Source: a bacterium
GTDB lineage: Bacteria > UBA9089 > JASEGY01
DNA length: 5,679 bases
Reading direction: 5' to 3'
NCBI GenBank assembly: GCA_030019105.1
Contig: JASEGY010000254.1
Location: 1-5,679 of the forward strand
In this document: positions 1 to 5,537 of the stretch, one piece after another
How positions within the stretch are numbered: the first letter of the stretch is position 1
Layout of the letters: every line of letters starts with the position of its first letter
Notes under the pieces: model-generated
What the model was told of the DNA's origin: nothing
What the model saw: only the letters and a program-made list of their open reading frames with translations
Database searches by the model: none
Made by a program: the position numbers and the translations under genes

Positions 1-82
1 ATCCCTTACTTTGTTATGCATAAATGGCATAGGGAACTTTTAGGGAACGCTCCCCCCAAAACTTAACATTAGGAGGTCAAAG
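1..82 (+). promoter_or_regulatory. Leader of the FN3-like gene with strong RBS and spaced octamer repeats
   Basis: A strong Shine-Dalgarno sequence, AGGAGGT at 71-77, lies 5 nt before the ATG at 83 and fixes that start. The octamer TAGGGAAC occurs twice, at 30-37 and 41-48, with starts 11 bp apart (about one helical turn). A perfect 10-bp palindrome, TTATGCATAA, lies at 14-23. These could be regulator sites, but no convincing -35/-10 pair is visible, and the promoter may lie upstream of the window. Confidence 0.4.
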
Positions 83-2110
83 ATGAGAAAGGCATTGATC
101 AGTATCTGGATAGCAACTTTGCTGCTTGGGGGGGCTTCTTTTGCCTCTGCGGCTAAAAAGGAGGCATTGCCCTTCCTGGCGGCGGCCACAGAGAATAAGG
201 CTTATATTGTGCTTCTGAAGTCGCCAGGGGAAATGGAAGGATTTAATATCTACCGTAAGGGTTCGAAAGATAAGGAGTTTGTCAAACTGAACGAGGAGCC
301 GGTCACAGCCGTGAGAGACCCGCTGGTCTTCCGGGATATATTGGGCGACGACTATGATTGGGTCGAGCGAGCAGTCAAGGGGGAAGATGAATTTATGACC
401 CTGCGGAGAATAAAACGGGACCCCGGCACGATGGTAGTCTTATCCCTGGCCAGCCTTAAGGTGGCTCAGGCCCTGGGACGACTCTGGATCGATGAGCCGG
501 TAGAGATAGGAAAGGAATACCGGTACCGGGTCGCCTATCTTAACCTGGAGGGAGAAGAGTTTGAGCAGGCGGAACAGGCGGTCAGGTTAAAAGAGATAAA
601 GCCTTCGCCTTCGCCTGAGATCAAGGCCGAGGCAGGGGATTCACAGGTGAAGGTGAGCTGGGAATATCCTGCCTACAAGGGTAAACCTGAGGACATGGTG
701 GTTGGTTTTAATATCTACCGCCAGGCCGGCTCGGCCCGTCAGGGAGAAGGAGAAGAGTCTTTTAAGAAGATAAACCGGGTGCTGATAATGAGACAGGAGG
801 AACACTTCTATCAAACCGATGAGACAGCCGTAAATGAGATTACCTATACTTATTACATGACGGCCGTGGATCTGATCGGCCGGGAATCCGCCCCCTCAGA
901 TACAGTAGCGGCCAGGCCGGTCGATACCACCCCGCCCCGGATGCCTACCGGAGTAAAAACTATCCCTGAAGAGGGGAGGATCATTGTTGTCTGGGACATG
1001 AACCTGGAGCTTGACCTGGATCATTACAATATCTTCAAGGCATACTCTCTCCAGGATAATTTTGTTCAATTGAATAAGGAGCCTATCCCGGGTGATAAGC
1101 CGGAATGGGTGGATGAAGATGTTACTGTCCAGCGGCAGGCATTTTATAAGATACAGGCCGTGGACAAAAAGGGAAACGCCGGCACAATGTCTAACGCCAT
1201 GTCCGGTCTGCCAAAGGACACCCAGCCGCCAGGCCCGCCGGTTGAACTCTCCTTTGAGGTCAAGGAAAGAAAGGTTTATCTCTCCTGGCAGCCCCCTGAG
1301 GATAAAGACGTGATGGGCTATTACATCTACCGGGGTGAGACAAAGGATAGGTTTATGCGGATTACTCCTACTACCTGTAAGGAGCTGGAATTTGCTGATA
1401 AGGGCTATGAAGAAAAGGGACACTGGCCCGGTAAGACCTTCTATTATGGAGTGACCAGTGTGGATTATGCCCTTAACGAGAGTGAGAAGCAGGTGATGGA
1501 GGTTCTCATCCCGGACGATGAGCCGCCTCTTTCCCCAGCGGCCATTTATGCCAATACAACTAAGGAAGGGCAGATAAAGATAGGCTGGCAGCCCTCTATG
1601 TCGCTGGATGCAGCCGGTTACAAACTTTACCGGGAAAAAGAGGGTGAAGAGCTGAAATTGCTGGAGGCCTTTGAAGGAAAGGTATATTCTTATCTTGACG
1701 CAGAGGTGGAAAAAGGGAAAAGATACGGTTACCAGGTGACGGCCATTGACAGGTTTGAGAACGAGAGTGAACCAACAGATAGAGCCTACGCTGTTCCTTC
1801 GGATATTGTCCCGCCACCTGCGCCGGGTGAAATAACGGCTATTGCTACTGATGAGGGGGTAAATATCCAGTGGAAGGAGGTAGATATTGACGATCTGTCC
1901 GGTTACAATGTTTACCGGTCTGATTACCACTCCGGGATATATGAGCGGTTAAATCAAGAGATATTATCAAAACCGGGCTTTTTGGATGAAAAAGGGAAGG
2001 CAGGACACTATTACCGGGTGACTACAATAGACACCTCCGGCCATGAAAACGACCGGGTCAGACCGGTAAAGGCGGTTAAGGAGAAAGAGGAAGGGGATGG
2101 ATCGAAGTAA
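83..2110 (+). CDS. Secreted protein with about six fibronectin type III-like modules
   Basis: This 675-residue protein starts with a Sec signal peptide (basic MRK, hydrophobic core about 5-20, cleavage near ASA-A at 21-24). There is no lipobox cysteine, so it is probably periplasmic or surface-exposed. Six Ig-like modules follow at roughly 38-168, 175-279, 282-377, 380-476, 480-572 and 575-665. Each has a mid-module G-[FY]-x-[ILV]-[YF]-[RK] strand (GFNIYR 53 and 208, HYNIFK 314, GYYIYR 412, GYKLYR 512, GYNVYR 607) and most have a late YxVtavDxxGnes strand. Later modules are joined by D-x-x-PP linkers (DTTPP, DTQPP, DDEPP, DIVPP). Module 1 carries a helix-prone insert at about 79-127. The tail is short and charged, with no membrane anchor or sorting signal. 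No catalytic motif is visible. FN3 modules usually mediate adhesion or act as spacers, so the role is inferred to be structural or binding. The family call is firm; the partner is unknown. Confidence 0.88.
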   Translation: MRKALISIWIATLLLGGASFASAAKKEALPFLAAATENKAYIVLLKSPGEMEGFNIYRKGSKDKEFVKLNEEPVTAVRDPLVFRDILGDDYDWVERAVKGEDEFMTLRRIKRDPGTMVVLSLASLKVAQALGRLWIDEPVEIGKEYRYRVAYLNLEGEEFEQAEQAVRLKEIKPSPSPEIKAEAGDSQVKVSWEYPAYKGKPEDMVVGFNIYRQAGSARQGEGEESFKKINRVLIMRQEEHFYQTDETAVNEITYTYYMTAVDLIGRESAPSDTVAARPVDTTPPRMPTGVKTIPEEGRIIVVWDMNLELDLDHYNIFKAYSLQDNFVQLNKEPIPGDKPEWVDEDVTVQRQAFYKIQAVDKKGNAGTMSNAMSGLPKDTQPPGPPVELSFEVKERKVYLSWQPPEDKDVMGYYIYRGETKDRFMRITPTTCKELEFADKGYEEKGHWPGKTFYYGVTSVDYALNESEKQVMEVLIPDDEPPLSPAAIYANTTKEGQIKIGWQPSMSLDAAGYKLYREKEGEELKLLEAFEGKVYSYLDAEVEKGKRYGYQVTAIDRFENESEPTDRAYAVPSDIVPPPAPGEITAIATDEGVNIQWKEVDIDDLSGYNVYRSDYHSGIYERLNQEILSKPGFLDEKGKAGHYYRVTTIDTSGHENDRVRPVKAVKEKEEGDGSK

Positions 2111-2123
2111 AAATAAGGTAACC

Positions 2124-2159
2124 GTTCACGGGTTCAGGGTTCACGGTTCACGGTTGAGG
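2124..2159. repeat. Short tandem repeat, 7-bp GTTCACG-type units
   Basis: Five consecutive units are visible: GTTCACG 2124-2130, one extra G, GTTCAGG 2132-2138, GTTCACG 2139-2145, GTTCACG 2146-2152 and GTTGAGG 2153-2159. It starts 13 bp after the stop of the FN3-like gene. No coding function is evident. Repeats of this type occur in intergenic DNA of many environmental genomes. Confidence 0.75.
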
Positions 2160-2209
2160 AAAGCAGCGAAAGACGGGCGATGTTCATCGTTTCGGCCACT
2201 AACTAACTT

Positions 2210-2329
2210 GACAATGTTAAATTAGCACACGGATGACACGGATACTACGGATTTACACGGATAAAAGAATCAGTGAGAATCCGTTAAATCCGTGTCATCT
2301 GTGTGCTATTCGTTAAATCTAACATTGTC
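2210..2329. repeat. Nested inverted repeat built of CACGGAT-type units
   Basis: Outer arms GACAATGTTA 2210-2219 and TAACATTGTC 2320-2329 are perfectly complementary. The main 21-nt arms, 2223-2243 and 2288-2308, match with one G/T mismatch (right arm begins ATCCGTGTCATC). Weaker complementarity (about 13 of 19) continues inward. The unit ACACGGAT recurs in the left arm and beyond it. The RNA would fold into a long hairpin. There is no open reading frame here. Confidence 0.7.
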
Positions 2330-2353
2330 GAGCTAAGGAGTGCGATTTATATT

Positions 2354-2426
2354 CTCTCGCAAAGCCGCAAAGCCGCAAAGCCGCTAAGAGCCTATATTTC
2401 TTGTTCTTTGCGTCTTTGCGTGAGAC
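2354..2426. repeat. Inverted repeat with tandem CGCAAAGC octamers
   Basis: Three tandem octamers CGCAAAGC (2358-2381) and a degenerate CGCTAAGA (2382-2389) form the left arm. The right arm holds two CTTTGCG units (2406-2412, 2414-2420). The pair 2358-2372 / 2406-2420 matches at 14 of 15 positions. A run of six T lies just downstream at 2430-2435, so it could serve as a weak plus-strand terminator for the FN3-like gene, but the T run does not directly abut the stem. Confidence 0.6.
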
Positions 2427-2486
2427 ATCTTTTTTATCCGAGAATTTTCCCCGCATGGCCGAAACGATGAACATCGCCCTTAAATG

Positions 2487-2747
2487 TCATTTAGCAGCGG
2501 CTAATTCTACCTCAGGTTGGGATATTTCAGGAATCTCCATTCTGATGATGGCTACAGATGAGGAGCGTCTTTGATGAGCCTTGATTATCTTTAGGTTTTC
2601 TTTATACAATATGGGATCATTTGTGGGTAAGATTACTAATTCTGCCTCTGAGGGTATTTGATCAAGCACATCCGGATGAGCAAAGGCATATTTCATGAAT
2701 TCATTAAGCAAATCAAGGTTTTTATTAACTATTTCTCTTCCAGGCAT
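2487..2747 (-). CDS. Small DUF5647-like protein, copy 2 (86 aa)
   Basis: I take the start at the ATG 2747-2745 (MPGREIVNKN), not the in-frame ATG 21 nt upstream. AGGAGG (2757-2762) sits 9 nt before the inner ATG and would lie inside the coding region otherwise. The inner start also aligns with the first residue of the neighbouring paralogue. The core K-N-L-x-L, EF, HP, QIP, LP, DP, NL matches what I recall of the DUF5647 family; this assignment is from memory. It is about 34% identical to the upstream paralogue over 70 ungapped residues. It is small, soluble, without signal peptide or membrane segment, and ends in VELAAAK. The spacer to the paralogue is 54 bp, so co-transcription is likely. 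Its biochemical function is not known to me; a partner or antitoxin role is inference. Confidence 0.75.
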   Translation of the reverse strand: MPGREIVNKNLDLLNEFMKYAFAHPDVLDQIPSEAELVILPTNDPILYKENLKIIKAHQRRSSSVAIIRMEIPEISQPEVELAAAK

Positions 2748-2756
2748 TTGAAGAAA

Positions 2757-2762
2757 CCTCCT
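2757..2762 (-). promoter_or_regulatory. RBS that decides the start of DUF5647-like copy 2
   Basis: AGGAGG on the minus strand, 9 nt upstream of the ATG at 2747. The alternative ATG at 2768 has no comparable Shine-Dalgarno sequence and would translate straight through this one. Confidence 0.75.
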
Positions 2763-2801
2763 TTTCATAGCCTTGCTTATACCATTGCCAGAGTGATTTG
2801 A

Positions 2802-3080
2802 TTAAGCTGCCGCCATTAACTGGAGAGAAGGACTAAGTAGCCGAGATTTAGATTCAGGAGCAAGTCTGGGGATCTTTACTATCACCAGAGGTTGACCTTC
2901 TGTTCGCTGTTTCTTAGCTAATTGAAGATTTATCTCAGATAGTTCAGGATCGTATTCCGGCAGAAGTCCTATTTGTGCTCCATCAGGTATTTGGGCGACG
3001 AATTCCGGGTGTTCCATGACATAGCGGTCAAACTCTGTCCCTAAGATAAGATTCTTGAGAAACATCTCTTTTTCAGTCAT
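2802..3080 (-). CDS. Small DUF5647-like protein, copy 1 (92 aa)
   Basis: The ATG at 3080 is preceded by AAGGAG (3094-3089) at 8 nt spacing, located inside the end of the upstream DUF7718-like reading frame. The stop of that frame overlaps this start as ATGA (3077-3080), a classic sign of translational coupling. Landmarks are KNLIL, EF-x-x-Y, EHPEF, QIPDGAQI, LLPEYDPEL, NLQLAKKQ and a VIVKI strand. I recognise these as DUF5647-like from memory. The protein is cytosolic-looking, with no signal peptide or transmembrane stretch, and has a basic, serine-rich tail ending LMAAA. A diverged duplicate follows 54 bp downstream. In the presumed ancestral operon this is the direct partner of the now broken DUF7718-like gene. 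Function is unknown; an antitoxin-like role is only suggested by size, order and coupling. Confidence 0.8.
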   Translation of the reverse strand: MTEKEMFLKNLILGTEFDRYVMEHPEFVAQIPDGAQIGLLPEYDPELSEINLQLAKKQRTEGQPLVIVKIPRLAPESKSRLLSPSLQLMAAA

Positions 3081-3295
3081 TTTGTCAACTCCTTTAGATA
3101 TTTCTCACGATATCTTTCCCAGTTAAGTTTAATGTCCTCAAGAGCATAAGTTAAGGCAGTGTTATAACTGGGAAGATAAAGTGGTATTTTTTCTGTAATT
3201 TTGCCGGGATGTATAATGTCTATATGAGCAAAATTATGGGCAGTATCGTATCTAACAATATGATGCCATTTATTCTGGATAAATGATTCTTAGCG

Positions 3296-3343
3296 CGGCC
3301 TCTGGCCGCAACCAAACCAATTTTGGATTGCAGATTGCGGATT
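3296..3343. repeat. 48-bp dispersed repeat, copy 1
   Basis: This is identical over 48 bp, in the same orientation, to 5559-5606. It opens with the small palindrome CGGCC-TCT-GGCCG and closes with 7-bp units GGATTGC, AGATTGC and a partial GGATT. Similarity to the other copy ends abruptly on both sides. It marks the left edge of the insertion that breaks the DUF7718-like gene. Confidence 0.88.
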
Positions 3344-3423
3344 ATGGAACGCTGAAATTGGAAATTGGAAATTAGGAAAAGCGTGAAAGCCTAATTTCTA
3401 ATTTCCAATTTCAATTCGCAATC
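3333..3423. repeat. Long hairpin made of GGAAATT-type repeats
   Basis: Arms 3354-3376 and 3390-3412 (23 nt each) are complementary at 22 positions around a 13-nt loop. The pairing resumes outside a one-sided bulge at 3344-3353, with 3333-3343 against 3413-3423 (10 of 11). The left arm is tandem GAAATTG. A transcript would fold into a long stem, and cruciform extrusion is conceivable. It lies inside the insertion in the DUF7718-like gene. Confidence 0.75.
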
Positions 3424-3600
3424 GTAACATTCTCGCGGACAACGCAAATGTTGCGGGGTAATAGTATATTGAACTCTAAATCTTAGAACTTTGCCTTTTT
3501 GAGTAGAAAAGGTTACCCTTACTCGATCGCTATGAGTTATTGCCCGAAGATAAGATTTCTCATTCATTTAAGGTTATCTGTTTAGAAGCATAAGTGCTTA

Positions 3601-3689
3601 GAGCCTATCCCAAAACCTATTTGCCGGGTAGCCGCAACCTTTAGGTTGCGCAGGCTAAAGCCTGCGACTACCAGTTTTGGGATAGGCTC
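3601..3689. mobile_element. 89-bp MITE-like element with cloverleaf potential
   Basis: Perfect 16-bp terminal inverted repeats GAGCCTATCCCAAAAC lie at 3601-3616 and, inverted, at 3674-3689. They are flanked by TTA on both sides (3598-3600, 3690-3692), consistent with a 3-bp target duplication; the flanking match can also be read as CTTAG. Inside are a short stem GGTAG/CTACC (3627-3631, 3668-3672) and two perfect hairpins, 3633-3650 (CGCAACCT-TT-AGGTTGCG) and 3649-3666 (CGCAGGCT-AA-AGCCTGCG), which share two bases. It has no ORF, so it would need a transposase in trans. A TNA duplication and GAG-starting ends recall some IS5-family elements; that link is inference. It separates the candidate promoter at 3777-3749 from the DUF7718-like gene. 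Confidence 0.72.
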
Positions 3690-3748
3690 TTAGTAATAAT
3701 ATCTCCTCCAAGAGATAAGGGAGCAGCAAAACACTTTCCTTACTACTT

Positions 3749-3777
3749 ACGATAGCATAAATAATGACCTTTGTCAA
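3749..3777 (-). promoter_or_regulatory. Candidate sigma70-type promoter for the DUF7718/DUF5647-like block
   Basis: On the minus strand, TTGACA (3777-3772) is a perfect -35 box. It is followed by a 17-bp spacer and TATCGT (3754-3749, 4 of 6 to TATAAT), with TG one base before it (extended -10). Transcription would start near 3742 and cross the MITE before reaching 3567. A GGAGGAG at 3709-3703 on the same strand has no start codon at proper distance. Confidence 0.5.
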
Positions 3778-3799
3778 TAGGTTTAGAGGGATTTTTAAT
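3771..3799 (+). promoter_or_regulatory. Possible divergent promoter for the beta-barrel gene
   Basis: TTGTCA (3771-3776), a 17-bp spacer and TTTAAT (3794-3799, 5 of 6) form a good-looking plus-strand promoter. Its -35 box overlaps that of the minus-strand promoter. The predicted start near 3806 would leave only about 13 nt of leader and cut into the RBS at 3804-3809, so this is tentative. Confidence 0.3.
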
Positions 3800-3803
3800 A
3801 AAA

Positions 3804-3809
3804 AGGGAG
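3804..3809 (+). promoter_or_regulatory. RBS that decides the start of the beta-barrel gene
   Basis: AGGGAG lies 9 nt before the ATG at 3819. It rules out the upstream in-frame TTG at 3771, which has no Shine-Dalgarno sequence and would put 16 polar or charged residues in front of the signal peptide. Confidence 0.65.
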
Positions 3810-3818
3810 AAAGTAAAG

Positions 3819-5537
3819 ATGAATCAGGGTAAAATGAGTTTTCTGGTATTCCTTCTGCTCCTGACCTGGGTTGACACCTCTGCTGCCCTCGATTTTTCAG
3901 GCCAGGTAGGCACAGGCTATCAGGGAGTCAAAAATACCAAAGGGGAAGAAAAAAGCGAACTGACCACCAATACTTCCCTGCAACTTACCAGACCCTTTGG
4001 CCAGGGAGGACAGATCGAGGGTAATCTGCGGGCTGAGCGGGGAAGCTCTATTACTGGAACCCGGCAATCATTTCAGCCGTCTCTTAAGTTTAACCGGAGC
4101 TGGTGGGAATTTTCCTTAAGCGGTAAGTTGGATGAGAATTCGAACATTGTCAATCAGGTCGATTACGAGGGGCAGAATAAATCTATCGAGGCCGGTCTGA
4201 AACTTACCCCCTTCAAGTTCCTTCCGATCGAGCTCAAATACTCCAAATCAGGCCGGGAAAACCTTCGGGACGGGTCAACCCAACAAGAAATAGTAACCGG
4301 CAGCTTCAAGATGCTGGCTACCTCTACCATCGGCCAATCACAGACCCGGCTCTCCCTGGACCTGACCGAGACAGAAAATGTCCCCCGGGAGGAGAGAACA
4401 AAGTCCTCCCTGTTGGATATCACCTCGACTATCCCTTTCCGGCAGAGGTTTAAGCTGGAGTGCTCTTTAAAGCCGGGACGAACAGAGTCGCTGCCCATGG
4501 ATGTAACCACGGATTCCCTCCAGGCCGGCCTGGGACTGACTGCTCAGGTTAGGGAAGGCCTGCAGCTTGGCACTAACTTCAGCCTGGATAAGCGTAAGAG
4601 CACCTCAGGTGAAACCGAAACTGAGACAACGATTAACGGCCAGAACTATACCATCTCGTATCAGCCGCTGCCGCCTCTAAAGCTCGATACCGGCTATGAG
4701 CTGTCAAAGACAAAAGGGGGGAATAAAAGCAGGAAGCTGAAGGCAGACCTGGGGTTTACCCCTGAAAAACAGGGGTTCTGGGGAAATAATAAGCTTTCCT
4801 TTCAGGATGTTAAGATAGAAGATTCGGCTGGGGTATTTCAATCCGAAAACAGTCAATCAAATCTGCATTCTCTCCTTAACCTGACCTCCAATATGAAGGT
4901 GTCCAATCAGGTCAACCTGTCCACCCAGAAGCAATATTCAGTTGCTACCGGCCAGACATCAAAGACCGATAACCTGAGACTTGATCTAAGGTTAAACCAT
5001 CAGCCGTTTCAGGCTCTCAACTATTCCCTTGGATATGGTTTCGTACAGAGCAAGCCCCAGGGAGGGTCTAAAAATACGACTAACAGCTATAAGGGCAGCT
5101 TAAGCTATCAGTTAAAACTGGCCGGGAAAGCCATCCCTGTCTCTTTGGGACAAAATTTTACTGTGAGCGAATCCGGTAATAAGGAGACAAAGACCAGGGG
5201 CACGGATTTCTCCTTCAAGGTTCCGATCACCTCATCTCTGGCTGCCGACTACGCCCTTGGCTTCAACCAGGCTGAAAGCGAGACAACGGATAACAAAACC
5301 ACCAGGAACCAGGTAGGACTATCTTTTAAAGGCCGGCGATTTCCTTTCACTCTTCAAACAAAATTCGGGCATCTTGATTCCACTCAAACCACAACCAGGA
5401 CTTTTAATGCCACCTTTGCTTACCCTATTTGGAAGAACCTGTCTCTTGACCTTAGCTACAATCTCGAGAGAACAGAAGCCGATCCGGAAACGACCAATTT
5501 AGAGGACTTCTCCGGCAAATTGGGCTACAGATTTTAA
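3819..5537 (+). CDS. Putative outer-membrane beta-barrel protein
   Basis: The 572-residue protein starts MNQGKMSF, has a hydrophobic core at about 8-18 and a signal peptidase I site near TSAA-LDF (20-26). A second in-frame Met at residue 6 is a less likely start. The mature part is dominated by alternating polar/hydrophobic stretches of about 8-12 residues, such as LRLDLRLNHQPF, LNYSLGYGFVQS and LSLDLSYNLERT. These are separated by charged or Thr/Ser/Asn-rich turns, with a single cysteine. The C-terminus GKLGYRF fits the outer-membrane beta-signal (G at -6, hydrophobic or aromatic at -5, -3, -1, terminal F) read by the BAM machinery. This supports a barrel with many strands and long extracellular loops. 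I see no plug domain, TonB box or lipobox. Substrate and exact family are unknown; a porin-like or assembly-platform role would be a guess. No neighbour in the window is clearly co-transcribed. Confidence 0.8.
   Translation: MNQGKMSFLVFLLLLTWVDTSAALDFSGQVGTGYQGVKNTKGEEKSELTTNTSLQLTRPFGQGGQIEGNLRAERGSSITGTRQSFQPSLKFNRSWWEFSLSGKLDENSNIVNQVDYEGQNKSIEAGLKLTPFKFLPIELKYSKSGRENLRDGSTQQEIVTGSFKMLATSTIGQSQTRLSLDLTETENVPREERTKSSLLDITSTIPFRQRFKLECSLKPGRTESLPMDVTTDSLQAGLGLTAQVREGLQLGTNFSLDKRKSTSGETETETTINGQNYTISYQPLPPLKLDTGYELSKTKGGNKSRKLKADLGFTPEKQGFWGNNKLSFQDVKIEDSAGVFQSENSQSNLHSLLNLTSNMKVSNQVNLSTQKQYSVATGQTSKTDNLRLDLRLNHQPFQALNYSLGYGFVQSKPQGGSKNTTNSYKGSLSYQLKLAGKAIPVSLGQNFTVSESGNKETKTRGTDFSFKVPITSSLAADYALGFNQAESETTDNKTTRNQVGLSFKGRRFPFTLQTKFGHLDSTQTTTRTFNATFAYPIWKNLSLDLSYNLERTEADPETTNLEDFSGKLGYRF

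Larger units (their letters stand above)
2175..2479. repeat. 305-bp segment bounded by perfect 24-bp inverted repeats
   Basis: The arm at 2175-2198 (begins GGGCGATGTTCATCG, ends TCGGCCA) is the exact reverse complement of 2456-2479. Complementarity stops immediately on both sides of each arm. Each arm contains a small palindrome, CGATG-TT-CATCG. Two further inverted repeats (2210-2329 and 2354-2426) are nested inside. The segment fills the gap between two convergent genes and its right edge lies 7 bp past the DUF5647-like stop at 2487. No target-site duplication is visible, so it may be a non-autonomous element or two opposed copies of one short repeat. It could act as a bidirectional transcription barrier. 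Confidence 0.75.
3291..3457. mobile_element. Repeat-type insertion of about 167 bp inside the DUF7718-like gene
   Basis: The edges are inferred from where the two gene halves stop being coding and are uncertain by a few bases. The insert begins with the 48-bp sequence found again at 5559-5606, continues with a long AT-rich hairpin (3333-3423), and ends with a small hairpin CGCAA-ATG-TTGCG (3443-3455). It encodes no protein, and I see neither clear terminal inverted repeats nor a convincing target duplication. It may be a composite of short dispersed repeats, not a transposase-mobilised unit. Confidence 0.6.
3077..3567 (-). pseudogene. DUF7718-like gene split by a repeat insertion
   Basis: Two minus-strand pieces make one protein. 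The N-terminal piece runs from ATG 3567-3565 for 37 codons to 3457 (MNEKSYLRAI start, then RVRVTFSTQKGKVLRFRVQ). The C-terminal piece is 70 codons at 3289-3080 with TGA at 3077-3079; it contains KWHHIVRYDTAHNFAHIDII and LEDIKLNWERYREKYLKE. I recall RV-x-V near the N-terminus, K-W-x-x-[VI]-VRYDTAH and the NWERYRE C-terminus as marks of DUF7718-type proteins of about 100-110 aa, which fits 37+70. The pieces are in different frames, and the sequence between them is repeat DNA. Deleting 167 bp (for example 3291-3457) restores a single frame. As it stands, the N-terminal piece reads into repeat DNA and stops at TAG, and a TAA lies just upstream of the C-terminal piece. No good RBS is seen before 3567. 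It overlaps DUF5647-like copy 1 by 4 bp. Confidence 0.78.

Noticed and set aside
896..1930. Long minus-strand open frame (344 codons) opposite the FN3-like gene
   Set aside because: The plus strand has a signal peptide, strong RBS and repeated FN3 signatures across the whole region. The antisense product shows no domain, repeat or RBS support and looks like a codon-bias shadow.
2208..2236. TTGACA at 2208-2213 as a promoter
   Set aside because: No -10-like box lies at 16-18 bp and no plus-strand gene follows; the hexamer is part of an inverted repeat.
2358..2389. CRISPR-like array from tandem octamers
   Set aside because: Units are 8 bp with no spacers. The same holds for the 7-bp tandems at 2124-2159 and 5588-5614.
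2387..2395. Possible remnant of the MITE end (AGAGCCTAT)
   Set aside because: Only 9 bp match the MITE terminus with no second end nearby; this can be chance.
2748..2768. Upstream ATG giving a 93-aa version of DUF5647-like copy 2
   Set aside because: The AGGAGG lies inside these extra codons, and the paralogue aligns from the inner Met.
3600..3690. tRNA gene suggested by the cloverleaf outline
   Set aside because: There is no anticodon loop, T-loop GTTC motif or CCA-ready acceptor. The hairpin loops are only 2 nt and the ends are inverted repeats of 16 bp, so a MITE explains it.
3771..3818. TTG start 16 codons upstream for the beta-barrel gene
   Set aside because: It has no Shine-Dalgarno sequence, overlaps promoter-like boxes and would bury the signal peptide behind a charged segment. 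The ATG at 3819 has AGGGAG at good spacing.
4163..4510. Minus-strand open frame of 115 codons inside the beta-barrel gene
   Set aside because: It is fully antisense to a well-supported gene and has no RBS or recognisable motif.
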